Source: Tethya wilhelma
Taxonomy: Eukaryota; Porifera; Demospongiae; Tethyida; Tethyidae
Length of the DNA stretch: 64,000 bases
Assembly (NCBI GenBank): GCA_964030475.1
Contig: CAXIPT010000004.1
Span: forward strand, 4,394,211 to 4,458,210
Direction of reading: 5' to 3'
Every line of letters starts with the position of its first letter. Position 1 is the first letter of the stretch. This document shows positions 1 to 11,690 of the stretch, one piece after another. The notes beneath the pieces are model-generated. The model had not been told where the DNA came from. It saw only the letters and a program-made list of their open reading frames with translations, and did no database searches. The position numbers and the translations under genes were made by a program.

Positions 1-89
1 AGTCAACACTGACACTGGAAAGCGGCAATGTTTAGATATTAAAATGGGAATATATATGGCAAATTCTGGAAATACACCCTATATATGAA

Positions 90-690
90 GGAAATGTTTT
101 CACTATCCGATGAAGCTTACCATGAACTATCCATGCTGTATGAAGATCTACCAAAATTACAAAAGTTACCAAAGTATTGAATGAATTATCAAATATTTCT
201 GTAATACCTGGTTATGGTATTCAACAGAGTTTCCGTGAATGATTAACACTTTTGCTAAAAAAGCATCTCCAAGTATTAAGCAATGAGAAGCCTTTGAGAA
301 TCACTTTTGCAGGAGATGGGACAAAAGTTAGCAAAGGTCCACATGTAGTTAATATTACATTTACTCTTGTTGACACCCCGGTGGCTACCTCAGTTGCTAG
401 AAATCATACAGTAGCAATTTTGAAAACTGGAGAATTGTACAAGGAATTAACAACAGGGCTGATTGCATGATCTAGCATGAAATAGAGTTGCATTGAGGTG
501 TGCGGTAAACAATAAACTAGAGTACGTCTTGAGTGTAGACAAAATTCCTTGCAATTGTTTGTGGTCAATAACAGACACCAATAAAGGAGTAAGGACAATT
601 TCTGAAATTGAGCAACTTTCAGCCAAACCAGCCTTGGGTTGTATTAGACACCCAATATTTCACTTAGTTTCGATTGATCATATTTGACCA
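90..690 (+). pseudogene. Fragment of an uncharacterised multicopy sponge/cnidarian protein family
   Basis: Several short open stretches in different frames lie in order. The first (from about 92) reads MFSLSDEAYHELSMLYEDLP. The next (252-470) contains the signature LRITFAGDGTKVSKG followed by HVVNITFTLV. A third (493-687) contains CLWSITDTNKGVRTISEIE. I recall the same order of motifs in uncharacterised multicopy proteins of sponges and cnidarians that carry a conserved GDGT...HVVNF block. Stops and frame changes separate the pieces, so this is a decayed copy or lacks its true splice structure. Function unknown. Confidence 0.45.
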
Positions 691-859
691 AATTTTGGAA
701 AACTGACCAGATGTAGAAATACGCAAATTTTGAGATAGCACTTGCATTGTTATCAACATCATTGCAGCTAGCTATTTTCTAAATTTGAAGCACTTAGGTG
801 CTATAGTTTTGAAGATATGAGCTCAAATATACCTGACTGTTTTACTTGCTAAAATTGTG

Positions 860-1190
860 CTCAAATTGCTAAGTACCCTTACTGCGGCTTCCATCCTCTA
901 CCATTGACAAATCAAAGTTGCACACACCTGAAAGTGTTGAGAGACACCTTGTGGGTGATGAGAAAAGTTTTGAAAAGCTGGCCTGTGTATTGGCACGAGA
1001 AGTATACTTCGGCAAAGAAGTTATGGCATTATGCACAGCTGGTGGGCGTGGTGATAAACAGGGCTCCCGGCTGCTGAGCAATCTCATTGAGCTAGTTCTG
1101 AAGTTCAGGAAAAATCCAAATAACATTGAAATTATATGGCCAAAGATACATGCTTTGAGCCAAGGCTGCAAGAGGCTCAGACAACTTAAT
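860..1190 (+). pseudogene. BEN-domain-like fragment
   Basis: The reading frame at 918-1180 encodes a helical stretch with KLACVLAREVYFGKEVM, then GGRGDKQGSRLLSNLIEL, and ends in HALSQGCKRLRQ. The spacing of hydrophobic residues and the YFGKEVM block resemble BEN domains, which bind DNA or protein in chromatin factors and transposon-derived proteins. It lies downstream of the GDGT-family fragment in the same orientation and may be its C-terminal part. Homology is inferred from pattern only. Confidence 0.35.
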
Positions 1191-1626
1191 TACATTGGTT
1201 TTTACTTTTTACTTTGTTTATCACCCTCTATATTCACATGTCTAATTTGACTACATTTTTTTGTTTACTACCCGCTGGATTTGCATTCAAATGTTAAATT
1301 TGTTGATTACTATAATAAATAGGTACACATGTTTGAATATCTAACATTAGACTAATACCCAGTAGCATCTCCTTTTAATTCTATGACTCTAGGTATCACT
1401 TTCTTTAAATGGTTAATGTACTTCTTGCATTTCTGTATCGCAACTGTTTCCCAGAACCTTTGAAGCCCAGCAATCAGCTCATCCTTAGTACTTGGTTTGA
1501 CCTCCTGACAAATATCCTCGTGCCAGTAGGGTTTAGGACTTTAGATCACCTTCACTCTTGTTTTGAAAATAATGAAGCTAAGCCTTTCCCAGTTGTTCGG
1601 AAACAATCTCTGGTACCTAAAAGATG
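1191..1626. other. No recognisable feature
   Basis: AT-rich DNA. A 72-codon frame (1409-1627) has no motif I recognise. Confidence 0.5.
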
Positions 1627-1790
1627 AGTCCTTGTAAAGTTCATTGTAATTGCCGACAAATTGACAGAGGCACCTATATGGCTGCTTGTGATCAGTGTTT
1701 TTACATGGTATCACGATGAGTGTGAAGATATTCCACCTGAAATATTTGAGGACGAAAACCTGCAATGGAAAGTAAAAAGAAGACTACGAG
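1627..1790 (+). pseudogene. PHD-finger remnant upstream of a DDE transposase
   Basis: Two overlapping frames together give PHD zinc-finger spacing. The first reads CNCRQIDRGTYMAACDQC. After a one-base frame change near 1704 the second reads WYHDECEDIPPEIFEDE, which supplies the H-x3-C ligands and the usual aromatic residue. PHD fingers read histone H3 tails. The piece runs into the Ser/Thr repeat and transposase region without a visible intron, so it may be the N-terminus of the same protein. The frameshift shows decay or a sequence error. Confidence 0.55.
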
Positions 1791-1889
1791 AACAAGCTGC
1801 TAAAGCAAGATCACTCAAGCAGCCAAGGTTAACCACGGAAAAAAGCGTCTCTAGTGAGTCATCTACTTCTACATCTCAATCTATGTCTC

Positions 1890-2055
1890 TCGATGAGTGC
1901 TCTGCTTCTACCACTCTCTCCAGTGGAACATCTGTATCTACAACTATCTCCAGTGGAACATCGTGCCTACAACTGCCTCCAGTGGCGCATCCATGCCTAC
2001 AACTGCCTCCAGTGGCGCATCCGTGCCTACAACTCTCTCCAGTGGAACATCAAGA
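1890..2055 (+). repeat. 30-bp coding minisatellite, TTxSSGxS repeats
   Basis: About five tandem 30-bp units built on CTCTCCAGTGGAACATC / CCTCCAGTGGCGCATC encode repeats of the form TT(L/I/A)SSG(T/A)S. One frame holds the first units and another holds the later ones, so at least one indel lies inside the array. This looks like a flexible Ser/Thr linker between the PHD remnant and the transposase core. Confidence 0.7.
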
Positions 2056-3537
2056 ACTCCAGTTGATGAATCTAGTGATGAAGGTGGTCAAAGTGAAAGT
2101 GAGAATGAAAGAGATCAATCAAGCTCATCTAGTGATGAAGATGGTATGTTCGATGATGATAAAGCTCAGCAGATATATGATGATTGGGTTGTGAGTCTCC
2201 CCCTGATGAATCGTAAGATGTTAGCAGTGGTGATCATGGAAACATCGAGGAAGAGAATGGGCTTGAAGAAGAAACCTGCAGCTTTAGAAGCAGCATGGAT
2301 TACTGGATACAACGAGAAGACTGTATGCAATTACAGAAATGAGTTTTTCGAGAACCACAGAATGTTCAAAGATGAGACGAGAGGGAAGTACAAGCGTTTT
2401 TGTCTCTTCAATTATGAGAATATCCGTCTCCAAGCTTCAATGTGGGTGAGAGAGAACTCTGTCCGAATCTTGTCGCACGAGAGTTTTGCCAGTGGATCAC
2501 AATGATCTATTGCCATCTGCTGACCTTTCACCAAATCTACGTCGTAGTATCACTGTCAGAACTGCGACATGATGGCTCTACAAATTGGGTTTTCGACCAA
2601 CCAGCCACAAGAAGGGAGCATATGTGGATGGTCACAAACGTGAAGAACTACCTTGACCAAATGAAGGCACTTCGTGATACTCACTTACCTCCCCCTCCTC
2701 CAACTGACGAAAGAGCTGCAACACCACCACCTGATGCTGAATTTCGGAAGCGACTTGTGCTCATCTATCATGATGAAAGCATATTTAACACCAATGAAGG
2801 CCTAAGGTGGGCATGGGCGACAGGTGAAGAGCCAATCATTCAGCTGAAGACCAAGGGTGCAGGTATCATGGCGTCAGATTTTATTGAACAGCATGATGGT
2901 TTTCTGTGCCTGTCAGAAGAAGCAGCAGCTTCGGCTCCAACTCCACTTACAAGGACAGCACGAGTTCTAATGGAATACGGAGCTGAGAAAGAGGGGTACT
3001 TGAACAGCGAAAAGTTCATGGATAATGTTGCCGATGCTGTTTCTATTGCCAAGTTTAAGTATCCCTCTGACAAGAACACTGTTGTATTTATATTTGATCA
3101 GAGCAGTTGTCACAAAGCGTATGCTGAAGACGCCCTAAACGTGAGTAGGATGAATGTTCGACCTGGGGGCAAGCAACCTTGCATGAGGGACACGATGTGG
3201 GCAGGAAATGTACAACGTATGGTGGATGAGGATGGAGTTCTAAAGGGCATGAGAAAAGTATTGGAGGAGCGTGGAATCAACACCAGCAACATAAAGGGTC
3301 CTGACATGCGTGTAGTACTCTCATTCCATGACGATTTTCAGAGTGAAAAGACTATTTGTTGAACATTTTTTTGATGAGCAAGGACTCAAGTGTGTTCTTA
3401 CCTAAGTTCCACTGTGAACTCAACCCTATCAAGAGAGTGTGGGGCCAAGCAAAAGTTTACTCACGTTCATATACGAACTTCACCTTGCCTGGACTACGTG
3501 CAATTGTACACCCAGTACTTGACTAGCTAGTGTGCCA
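2056..3537 (+). pseudogene. DDE-superfamily transposase, frameshifted
   Basis: Motifs occur in the expected order over several frames: a helix-turn-helix-like part (WITGYNEKTVCNYRNEFF), then RTAT...WLYKLGFRPTSHKKGAY in the frame near 2560-2630, then IYHDESIFNTNEG (first Asp), FIFDQSSCHKAYAEDALN (second Asp), MNVRPGGKQPCMRDT, and finally FHCELNPIKRVWGQAK at about 3402-3460 in a third frame. I recall the same motif chain in DDE transposases of fungi and basal animals. The normally acidic position of NPIERVW is Lys here. Frames change near 2500, 2650, 3360 and 3390, and there are in-frame stops, so the copy is dead. Confidence 0.75.
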
Positions 3538-4646
3538 AATATCTAAATTTGCCTAGGCATCTTTGCTAAGATATGAATTTTTAAAAAAGTAATACTGTTG
3601 GGGGCATTCATGCTGTCGAGCATTATAGTATCAAGTTAATATTTTGGGAACAAGTTAAATTAACTATGAACCACCATATATAGTACATAATTAATTAATG
3701 CATAATTAATGAGTTCTGGAAAGATAATTTAAGGATGGTGCACTTTAATTAGAAAATTGTCATAACTAATTAATTATGCGCTAGTGGGTTGGTAATATCT
3801 CCATGGCAACCATGCTTCCTTGAATGAAAGGAGAAAATGCAATTATTTGAGGCCACATGACTCAAAATTTGGACATCACAATCCTTGATATGTAACACTT
3901 TTCTGAGTTTGATGTTGTATGCTCATTCTTGTATGGAAATATTTTGTTTTTGTGTTTTAAAGACAGACCTTCATATGCAGCTATGCCTACAGAATAAACT
4001 AGGTATGACAAAGTTTATCAATCTGTTCTTGTCTGTGGCAAGGTGCACCAAATGCAGTATGTGAGTGCCACAATAGTAGGTACATCTACTCACCATCAAT
4101 ATTAACATTACAGGAAACCAATGCAGTAACCCTTGGCAAAGAATTGCATGCAGTCCTGTTTCTTCTGGGAAGCCAGTATGAGAAATCTGTATGGGTGAGA
4201 GAAGCACTCGCATGTAACTGAGATGTTGAAACTCGATACTACAGTTCAAAGTCCCACCTATCTGCTATTATTGTGGCATGGGTGAGGAAACTAGTGAATG
4301 ATGAAGAGACTGTTGAACAACTATGCTTTAGTGTATCTATCTTTGTAAAAGTATTGGGAAAAGGCATTATTGTAAGAAATGTTTCAAAGCGTCCTAGATT
4401 GTCATAACTTTTTTGTGACTGACAACTTTTTTGTATACAGTTGCACAATGTGTCCAATATTGTCATAGAAAATAAGTTTTTATTCATGTTTTGCTAATTA
4501 ATTTTTTTTTAACCACCACCCGGGTCGAATTTGGCGTCAACTTCATCCAAGAAACATAACATCAATTTGGTATGGCCTAAATACAATTTTCCTGCATGGG
4601 CATACCATTATTTTTATTCTAGCTATGTTACAATTAATTTTTACAG
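3538..4646. other. No recognisable gene
   Basis: AT-rich intergenic or intronic DNA with no convincing reading frame on either strand. Confidence 0.5.
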
Positions 4647-4816
4647 AGTGATAAAGCCGTTAATCTTGAGAAATTTTCACAGCTTAGAACAGGTATAGCA
4701 TCTCTAAGGACCATCATTGAGATTCGAGATGAGACAAAAAAGCAAGTATTGCGCACAGACACAGGTCTTAGAGAGTGTCATATTCCATTGTTGACATTAC
4801 CACTAGATCTCTATCA
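4647..4816 (+). CDS. Isolated coding exon, unknown protein
   Basis: A 170-bp stretch is open throughout. It is preceded by a pyrimidine-rich tract and ACAG, and followed by the donor GTAAGT. It encodes 56 codons starting SDKAVNLEKFSQLRTGIAS and containing RDETKKQVLRTDTGLRE. The clean splice signals support a real exon. No neighbouring exon of the same gene was found, so the host gene is unknown. Confidence 0.45.
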
Positions 4817-5715
4817 GTAAGTATCAGTCAGAATAATTATATTGATTACATGTATGTTTTAATATAATTGTAGGAGTACACCTGTGGATACCCTGCATAC
4901 AATTATTTTAGGGGCATATAGCTAATGACTCGGATTTTAACTCTTTAGAGCCTAAATTTATTATGCATACTTAATTAGAATTTATGAATATTTAATTAAC
5001 CTTGGTTTTTGTACATTTTTGTTCTTACTTTAGCCTTAGCTACTCTCTTTTGTAGCTAGTTGAGCTTAGCTATGGTTGTACTAAGCCATGGCTATATCAA
5101 ATTAGTTCTAGGTTTGCTTTTATTAACTTTAAAAGCTTGCAAAAACGGAAGGGGTCAAAGTTCGCCAAAGGACCTGCATACTTTAGGCTTTTTTTTCAGC
5201 TTAAAGAGCAGCACTGCAAAAGCGCTTGCATGCAGGTATAGCCTAAGCCTCCCGCACCTCCATAGCTAGCGTCAAGCTTCTCCTGCAAAGCACTAAGAAA
5301 AAAACGTGAGTTTAAAACCAAAGGTCACGATCTCGCCGCGATCGCGACCTTTGAACTCTAAAGCCTATATCTCCCCTCCCACTAATCAGACCTGACTCTT
5401 ACTTGGTATTTTAGTAGAGCGCTTCCTTACCTAACTGCACAGCAAGTCTAAAGCTCATAGCTCAAACGCTATGGCTTAAAATAAAAAAAATGCGAAACAT
5501 CGCAGATTACGCGATCGTTGAATATGCGCGTGCGGATAAATCCGTCTACCGGCCCTAAAGAGTTAACCATTCAGCATTTTCCACTTGGAAGAGCCTATGC
5601 AGCAGCCTGTTGGTATCAACTACGAGAAACAAAACAACAGTGGACTACGTGCTATATGCATATGGTGGACATGATTTCCACCAAGATTATGTTAGTTTAT
5701 CATTAGATGATTCAT
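4817..5715. other. No recognisable gene; small palindrome
   Basis: No coding signal. A near-palindrome around 5324-5356 pairs AAAGGTC with GACCTTT around a GCGATCGC centre. Confidence 0.4.
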
Positions 5716-5926
5716 GTGACAAAATTTGGTTGCCAGAGAAACCTTATTATTGATAATTAATAATCATATTTTACTTGTCACAAGACTAATGTCCCTCCTG
5801 ATGCATGTTCTCATATACATTTGGTAATGTGCATTTTTCATGGTAATCAACAAAAGATACAGCATTGATGAATATATTTTTTCTTAATTAGGGGTAGGCT
5901 GCCTTAACTATTCTGAGTGGAGCTTA
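5716..5926. repeat. Right end of a TTAAGG-type MITE
   Basis: The end GGCTGCCTTAACTATTCTGAG matches the end at 52350-52374. The interior (GACAAAATTTGGTTGCCA, then a ...GCATTGATGAATA... block) also matches 52170-52374. The inverted form CTCAG...AGTTAAGGC is shared with the ends of the elements at 19260-20006 and 52551-53250. The other end of this copy was not identified. Confidence 0.5.
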
Positions 5927-6540
5927 GCAATCCCATTGTTTATAGTCTGTCTTTAAAAGATTGCTGTGTGCCAACAAAAGGGGCAACAAAAATGTAATTC
6001 ACTTCTGCTTTTCAAAAGTGCATGCATGTATGCTTTGTCAAAAACATTGTCTTTTGTAAAGAACTTGGTTTGACATTGACTCCTTATTCTCTTGATAGGA
6101 CCCATTATCTGTGGTTTTATATACAAATACACAAGCTTTCATTTTGTTCAGTTCAAACTTCAAAATTCCCCATTTCAAGCTTTACTCTTCATTCAAAATG
6201 TTTGTAATGTATACTGCTTACAGTAGATCTAAAAAATTTGGTGGTGTACACATTTCCTGAAAATTAGAGGTAAAGAATGCCAAATAATAGAGTGGTGCTG
6301 ATCAAATTTTTGAAAGATTTAGAATATAGATACACTGAGATTTTCTTTCTCCATTGGGGCTTGTACTACGGTAAATTTTTTTACATTTTATGAGAAAGCT
6401 AGTCAACTCAAAACAGTATGTACTCAGATATGCGCTGCACACCCCTTTTTCTGGACTTTAAACATGCATGTTTTAATTGAAAATTTTGTGCTGGGTTCAA
6501 TGTCGCTACAAAACTATTTTTTCAAGATTGTAGATTCACA
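5927..6540. other. No recognisable gene
   Basis: AT-rich DNA; short frames only, none with a motif. Confidence 0.45.
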
Positions 6541-6623
6541 GTAAATAAAGAGAAGTGCCATGGATGGCAAATCAGCTTAGCAGATTTTATGGGATGCACA
6601 GAAGACCAGCAACAGCTGTATAT
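6541..6623. repeat. Dispersed repeat shared with 47555-47640
   Basis: AAAGAGAAGTGCCATGGA...GCAGATTTTATGGGATGCACAGAAGACCA...CAACAGCTGTATATTAAA is nearly identical to 47555-47640. The match stops just before the promoter of the two-gene unit, so this repeat abuts the unit's left edge. Confidence 0.6.
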
Positions 6624-6640
6624 TAAACAAAGAGTTCGCG

Positions 6641-6648
6641 TATAAAAG
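6641..6648 (+). promoter_or_regulatory. TATA box of gene A, copy 1
   Basis: TATAAAAG followed by GGGCGGAGTCTGGGGG lies 184 bp before the gene A start codon. The same block stands at 23376 in copy 2, and an inverted version stands at 29401-29408 in front of gene B. Confidence 0.6.
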
Positions 6649-6824
6649 GGGCGGAGTCTGGGGGAAATATTCGCGTATTCAAAATGGCTGTAGCCATCTG
6701 TTGCATTGAAATAACTAGGCTCGCACATTCTGGTCATTCCTATGGCGAATCCATATTCACAGTTCACGAAAAACGTCACTACACATCATAAAAAGAACGG
6801 GCAAACATCATAATACTTTCAAAA

Positions 6825-9395
6825 ATGGCTACACTTGGTCAAAAATGCGTGCGATACACACTGGAGATCCCCTGCTCCTCTCCTATTGGCCGTAAAACAA
6901 TCAACAATTATGAGTTGATCACTAGTTTGTTGGATTTTGTACCAGAGACTCCCCACCAACCCTGTGATGAACCTTTTAGGGGGTCATTTCTCAGAAAATC
7001 AGGTAAATTTGACATTGTATAAATATACAACAGCTAGGTATCATGCATCTAATATATGTAAGCCAATCTGACGTATATATGCTTTCTGGGAAATAGGTGT
7101 CCTTACCCCTAGCACTGTGGACATTACCCCTCCCCGTATGTTTGTGATTGAGGAGAGTACGTTTTCTGACCTCTGCACCTACCTGCCTCAGACATGCCCC
7201 TGCTCTGGACATTGGAAATTGCAATCAATAAGACAAGTAAACATTCAGTGATAGAATGATAATAGCTACTTTCATGTTTAACTGTGTGTACAATAAATAA
7301 GGTTGGTCACGTTCTGCGAGCACAGTTCCAATGTTCCAAGTTCCCTCAACATGTTCGCACGTGGTCAAGCTCTCGTTTCTTTAGAGGACAATTAATACTT
7401 GGTGAACCAGAGGTATGCGATGTAATCATATCAACTATTGACATCATGAATTTGTAATGCTTTTTGCAGACTAGTTCACTCGTTTACTGTTGCTGGGATG
7501 CTGCCAATCCAATATATGAAGTTTGGTGAACTTTCAGGCATTGGAAGAATGAGCAAAGGCTACATCTACAGAAGTACGTACAATTAAAATTGTTTCCCTG
7601 GTTGTTCATCATTGTAGTCTTCCCATTCCTATAATAGTGTACTGGAAGAAAAGATACATAGGTGTGTCCGTGAATGTGCTGACGAATCAATGAGGACAGT
7701 TGTGGAGGACATCAAGAAGAAGGACAATTATGCTACGAATGGAGAGGTTTGTCTCTTCAAAGGTGTATACCTTAGTGCGACCTTTACTATTTTTTTAGTA
7801 AGTGATGACTGATGCAACACACGACTCCACTAAGAATGCATACCACTCTACTGTTTGTCTATCTGGAAGGTAACTATTAGTGATTATTGTCACTGAGAAA
7901 ATAATTTTCCCTGTCTATATCTGTTTGTGTTTCAGTAACAAGAAGGTCATTGGCATTTGTACGAAGTCCAGGAAGGATCATGTAGTTGCACAAACACGTG
8001 AGCTTGCCTGTACTCAGGAACTTTTACCTCAAGTATTAGGATTGCTGTATTTATTTCTAGCATAACAGTTTTATTATATCTGAATACAATTTACTTACAT
8101 TGGTCTGGCTGTTCGTGAGGTTGCTCAAGACTATGCTACTACGGTTTCTTCCTTTATTGTTAATGACCTCAATCTTTTGAACTCTTATGACACTTGGCAT
8201 GGTGTGGACTATGTGTAATAGGTTGAATGTATTGGTATATAGTTTGCCTTATTGTACTATAGGAACTAAGAACGTTGCAAAGGAGATGGAGAAGATAGCT
8301 TTTGGGGCCAATAAGTGGGAAGGAACTAAGTGGTTTCACCAGCTCTCTGACAAATGTAAATTAATACAGATTCACTCATTTGTTATTGATTTCTTTCGTG
8401 TTCAAACTTTCAGGCAAGAGTACCAAGACCCACTTATACTGGGCTATGAAAAATTGCGACGGGGATCCTGATGAACTAAGAAAATGGATTCTGAACATTG
8501 TCACTCATTACATGGTAATTTTGATCATTTTTATGTATAATATAATATTATGTTCTAAGCAATTTATGAATTTATTTAGGGAGCTCACTCGTACTGTCAT
8601 TTATCATCACCATGTACTAAATCTGGACGGAGCTCCAACAAGCAACGTCTCACTGACCCAAGAGCATATGAGCAGAGGTTGAAATCGACTCTCATTTTCC
8701 GGAATGCTGAGTCTTTTTGTCGAGTAGGTAGAAGTCTTAATTTTTCTTGTTCATTGAATGAAAATGTATATGATCGGAATCTTTATCAGTGTTGTGACAC
8801 ATACTGGGTTGAGTCTTTCAACCATCAGCTGTTGATGTATCTTCCCAAGAGGGTCCACTTTAGTTCAGCAATCTCCAATATGCGGCTCTCCCTTGCAGTA
8901 CTTGATTGGGTATGTTTGTATGTGTGTAATGGTGCACTTTGAGGATGCTTTTTTGTTTTACACACACATTAAGAATGAGAACAGTCAAAGACATTTCACC
9001 AGCGAGAAAATGGTCATTGATCTACGGAGACCTGATCGCTGCACTCCAATGAGGTGTCGTGTTGAGAAAACTTTCAATTTTGCCGGTACAATCTGGGACA
9101 TGTATGTCAGCCTCAATCTTGACGACAAGAGGTTTGGATTTTTAAAATACGAAAGTACAATATAAGTAAATGCAAAATCTTGTCTACAATAGGCCACTTG
9201 AAGATGATGATGATGGTAGTGATGATCGTGGTGGTGATGGCAATGTGGATGAGGAGTATAGTGATCTTGAGTATGATGGGATGAATGAAGATGACGATGA
9301 TGAAAATGATTTTTTGCTGTACGAAGAAGAGTTTGATATGGTTAGTTTGCCAATTGATATGTGTATACTATATGACATGTATAGATTACCGAACT
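6825..9395 (+). pseudogene. Gene A, copy 1: 14-exon transposase-like gene, inactivated
   Basis: Exons match copy 2 at 6825-7002, 7097-7236, 7302-7412, 7470-7573, 7638-7746, 7799-7869, 7936-8040, 8103-8201, 8263-8355, 8414-8514, 8580-8723, 8790-8909, 8974-9131 and from 9193. Damage relative to copy 2: a 57-bp in-frame deletion in exon 1, a 4-bp TTAA insertion in exon 3 near 7392, a 2-bp loss in exon 5 near 7671, Trp to stop (TAA, 7799) at the start of exon 6, a 10-bp deletion that removes the exon 7 donor, loss of the exon 8 acceptor AG (ATTG), and a 9-bp in-frame deletion in exon 11. Position 9 of exon 13 keeps CAA AGA where copy 2 has a stop, so neither copy descends directly from the other as it now stands. 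Confidence 0.8.
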
Positions 9396-9420
9396 TCACT
9401 CACTCTGTCACATTCACAGG

Positions 9421-9421
<1 letters not shown>

Positions 9422-9462
<41 letters not shown>
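9422..9462. repeat. (CA)n microsatellite
   Basis: Pure CA repeat at the 3' side of gene A copy 1; copy 2 has a longer tract at the same place. Confidence 0.95.
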
Positions 9463-9468
<6 letters not shown>

Positions 9469-9905
9469 CCACAGATTTCCTAATTTCACTCACTCTTGGA
9501 TCCAACTATCCATACCCGTCACCATTGCAGTTATCAATATGTAAGTAACCAAACCTTACTATTCATATACACACTACAGCTGAAACTTAATATAATTTAT
9601 ATAACACAAACACTATACAAAACTAAAGACTGATGCAGGTATATATACAACAACCAAAAGTTGTACATAGTTTTAGTTTAATCAATGAAGGTTTGAAGAT
9701 AAATGTGATTGACTTGTGGTATGACCTGTACATAGAATTTATTATGGTTAATAATTGCTGTCTATGCAAAATGGAATCCCTTACGTCATGATTCGCTGGT
9801 TTCTTCTATAATATAGCTAGAAGCCTTATATCCAGTGTAGCTGAGCCAGTCTGGGTTTGGGTATTTTTTTCGGACTACCTGTAAAATTTAAAGCACTATA
9901 TATAA

Positions 9906-10165
9906 CAAGTAAAAAAAAAAACATTAGAAATGTAATGAGACACAGGAATGGCTAAATCGTAAAAAGAACGCAAACAAGATGGAATGGTTGTTAGAGTGTG
10001 TGCAGAATTCTTCCTGTATGGGCTGCATTTAACAATCTTCTTATTGAGTCTCTCATTTTGCCCACAGGAAGAATTCCTTACACACTCTAACAGCCATTCC
10101 ATCTTGTTTGCGTTCTTTTTACGATTTAGCCATTCCTGTGTCTCATTACATTTATTACTTGTTTG
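9906..10165. repeat. Foldback (long inverted repeat) within the composite repeat
   Basis: Two arms of roughly 110 bp are near-perfect reverse complements. The left arm runs through GGAATGGCTAAATCGTAAAAAG and GCAGAATTCTTCCTG. The right arm runs through GAAGAATTCCTTACACAC and CTTTTTACGATTTAGCC. A short spacer separates them. Transcripts would form a long hairpin. Confidence 0.85.
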
Positions 10166-10715
10166 TTCTCATTTTTCCATAATTCTACAAATTACATTTG
10201 TGTTGGTGTGTGTAGTTAGTAGTCTGGCAAGCCAGACTCACTGAGCCAGCGGCGCCGGGCGGGCTGCTGCCGCGGAACTAGCAAGTTGTGTAGCCTGCTT
10301 GATACTGAAGTGAAACACACATCTCAGTCATTTGGAGGCAGGAGCTGTACCATAAGATTTACTTGCCTTTCTATATGTTATGATAATCAAAGTCCTGATT
10401 CATCTCTTAAGAAGAGCAACCAGGTATCACAAAATGTTCCAGAAAACTTCAGTGCATTTATTTCCAAATAACGCACACTTTTGTGTGTGGAAAGGGTCGT
10501 CAATTCAAATTTTCTAGAAGCTAATGAATTATGCATGAGTGTAGAAATTAATGGCGGCCATATGGAGGAGGCGCTTTTCGCCTTGTATCCAGCTACTCAG
10601 CGAGAGGCGCTAAAAACCGATGGCAAAAGCGACTGTCCCGGAAGAAACCAAGTTCGTTCGTTCAAGAATCAGCTTCTGAAAGTGAATAGTCTCTGAGAAA
10701 AGTTGAGCCAAGATA
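10166..10715. repeat. Non-foldback body of the composite repeat
   Basis: It contains a GC-rich patch at 10230-10275 and the segment TTGTGTAGCCTGCTTGATACTGAAGTG, also found at 48060. The block from CGCACACTTTTGTGTGTGG to GAGCCAAGATA is shared with 55040-55294 and, in reverse, with 50603-50860. No coding capacity seen. Confidence 0.6.
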
Positions 10716-10716
10716 N
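10716..10716. other. Assembly gap (single N)
   Basis: The N directly follows GCCAAGATA, the same place in the repeat where the contig ending at 55299 stops. Confidence 0.9.
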
Positions 10717-10818
10717 TACTGCAAAGGTTGAACCCATGGATAGTCTTTGCCATACAACTCTCCATCGTATATCTGTGCTGTATGCTGCTTTTCGACCTGG
10801 TTCTGCTGAGAGAGACAT
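10717..10818 (-). pseudogene. N-terminal remnant of an IS630/Tc1-type transposase
   Basis: Minus-strand frame encodes YSTDIRWRVVWQRLSMG. This parallels YSNDLRWRIVWLHYYKEKS at the start of the intact transposase at 45040-46011. Such a segment starts the helix-turn-helix DNA-binding part of these enzymes. The frame is cut by the gap at 10716. Its location inside the CAAGTA composite repeat suggests a link between that repeat and this transposase class. Confidence 0.55.
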
Positions 10819-11690
10819 GTCTACACGGTAGCTAGTTTTTATTTTTTTTTGAATTTTCCGCCAAAATGCAAGCGGAGCATTCAATTGGCCAATTACGCGT
10901 ACGCAACGCAATTCATTACGCAATAACGTTGGTTTTCGAACGCAAGTGAAATCAACAGTATGCTGTGCAACAAACCGTAGCGAATATTTATGAGCAAGGC
11001 AGCTGCCACTAAAAATGATTTTTTATTTGATGTTCTTATTGACTTATAAGCTGACTAATCTCAAAATTTTGCTACAGCACATAGACAGAAAAGCAAGCCA
11101 AAGCTTTGTACATGCTTGTCTAATTCAAGCGCTTTCATACAGTAGCTTTCTACTCGTGGATATTGCCTCTTCCTGTACGGTGATCGCGTACAGGTTATTT
11201 TGAGGCTTAGACGTCTATATTAGTTCTTGGAACTTACTGTACCTAGAATCTATCTCTTTACTGACAAGCGCTTACCTCCTTGAGCCGATTAGTTGTCTCC
11301 TGGGTCTTCTTTCCTAGCTACTCGCTTCTCACTAAATAATTTTAGTTTCCACGTGGCTGGCTGTGTTAATATATTCAGCATGTACTGTACATGATCTAAT
11401 TATGATACGGAGAGTATACGGACCGCCCATAGTTTACCTAGCAACAACTTTACAACCATTTTTCTAGGAAGCCATGAGTGGAGGCAGGGCTGCTTGCAAG
11501 AGCTGTATCTGGAAAAATACTTGAGCTATGCACATCAAATTTTGATATGCACTTCCTGGGAAGGCCTAGATATACATGGAATAGTGCTAAGCGCTCAGTT
11601 TTTGCAGAGTTATTCGCGTGAATATTTGTATTGCGCTAATGGGCCATCCGTGCCATTCCTGTGTACCCAGTACTACCGTACTGGGAATGC
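10819..11690. other. Rest of the composite repeat, no gene
   Basis: The last ~100 bp (from GTGAATATTTGTATTGCG to the hairpin) recur at 50364-50440 in reverse and at 56590-56650. The rest has no recognised content. Confidence 0.45.

Noticed and set aside
9422..9548. HTHTHT-rich reading frames over the CA microsatellites (also 27026-27193, 40657-40815, 37277-37713)
   Set aside because: Any CA/GT tract is open in several frames; the frames have no independent coding evidence.
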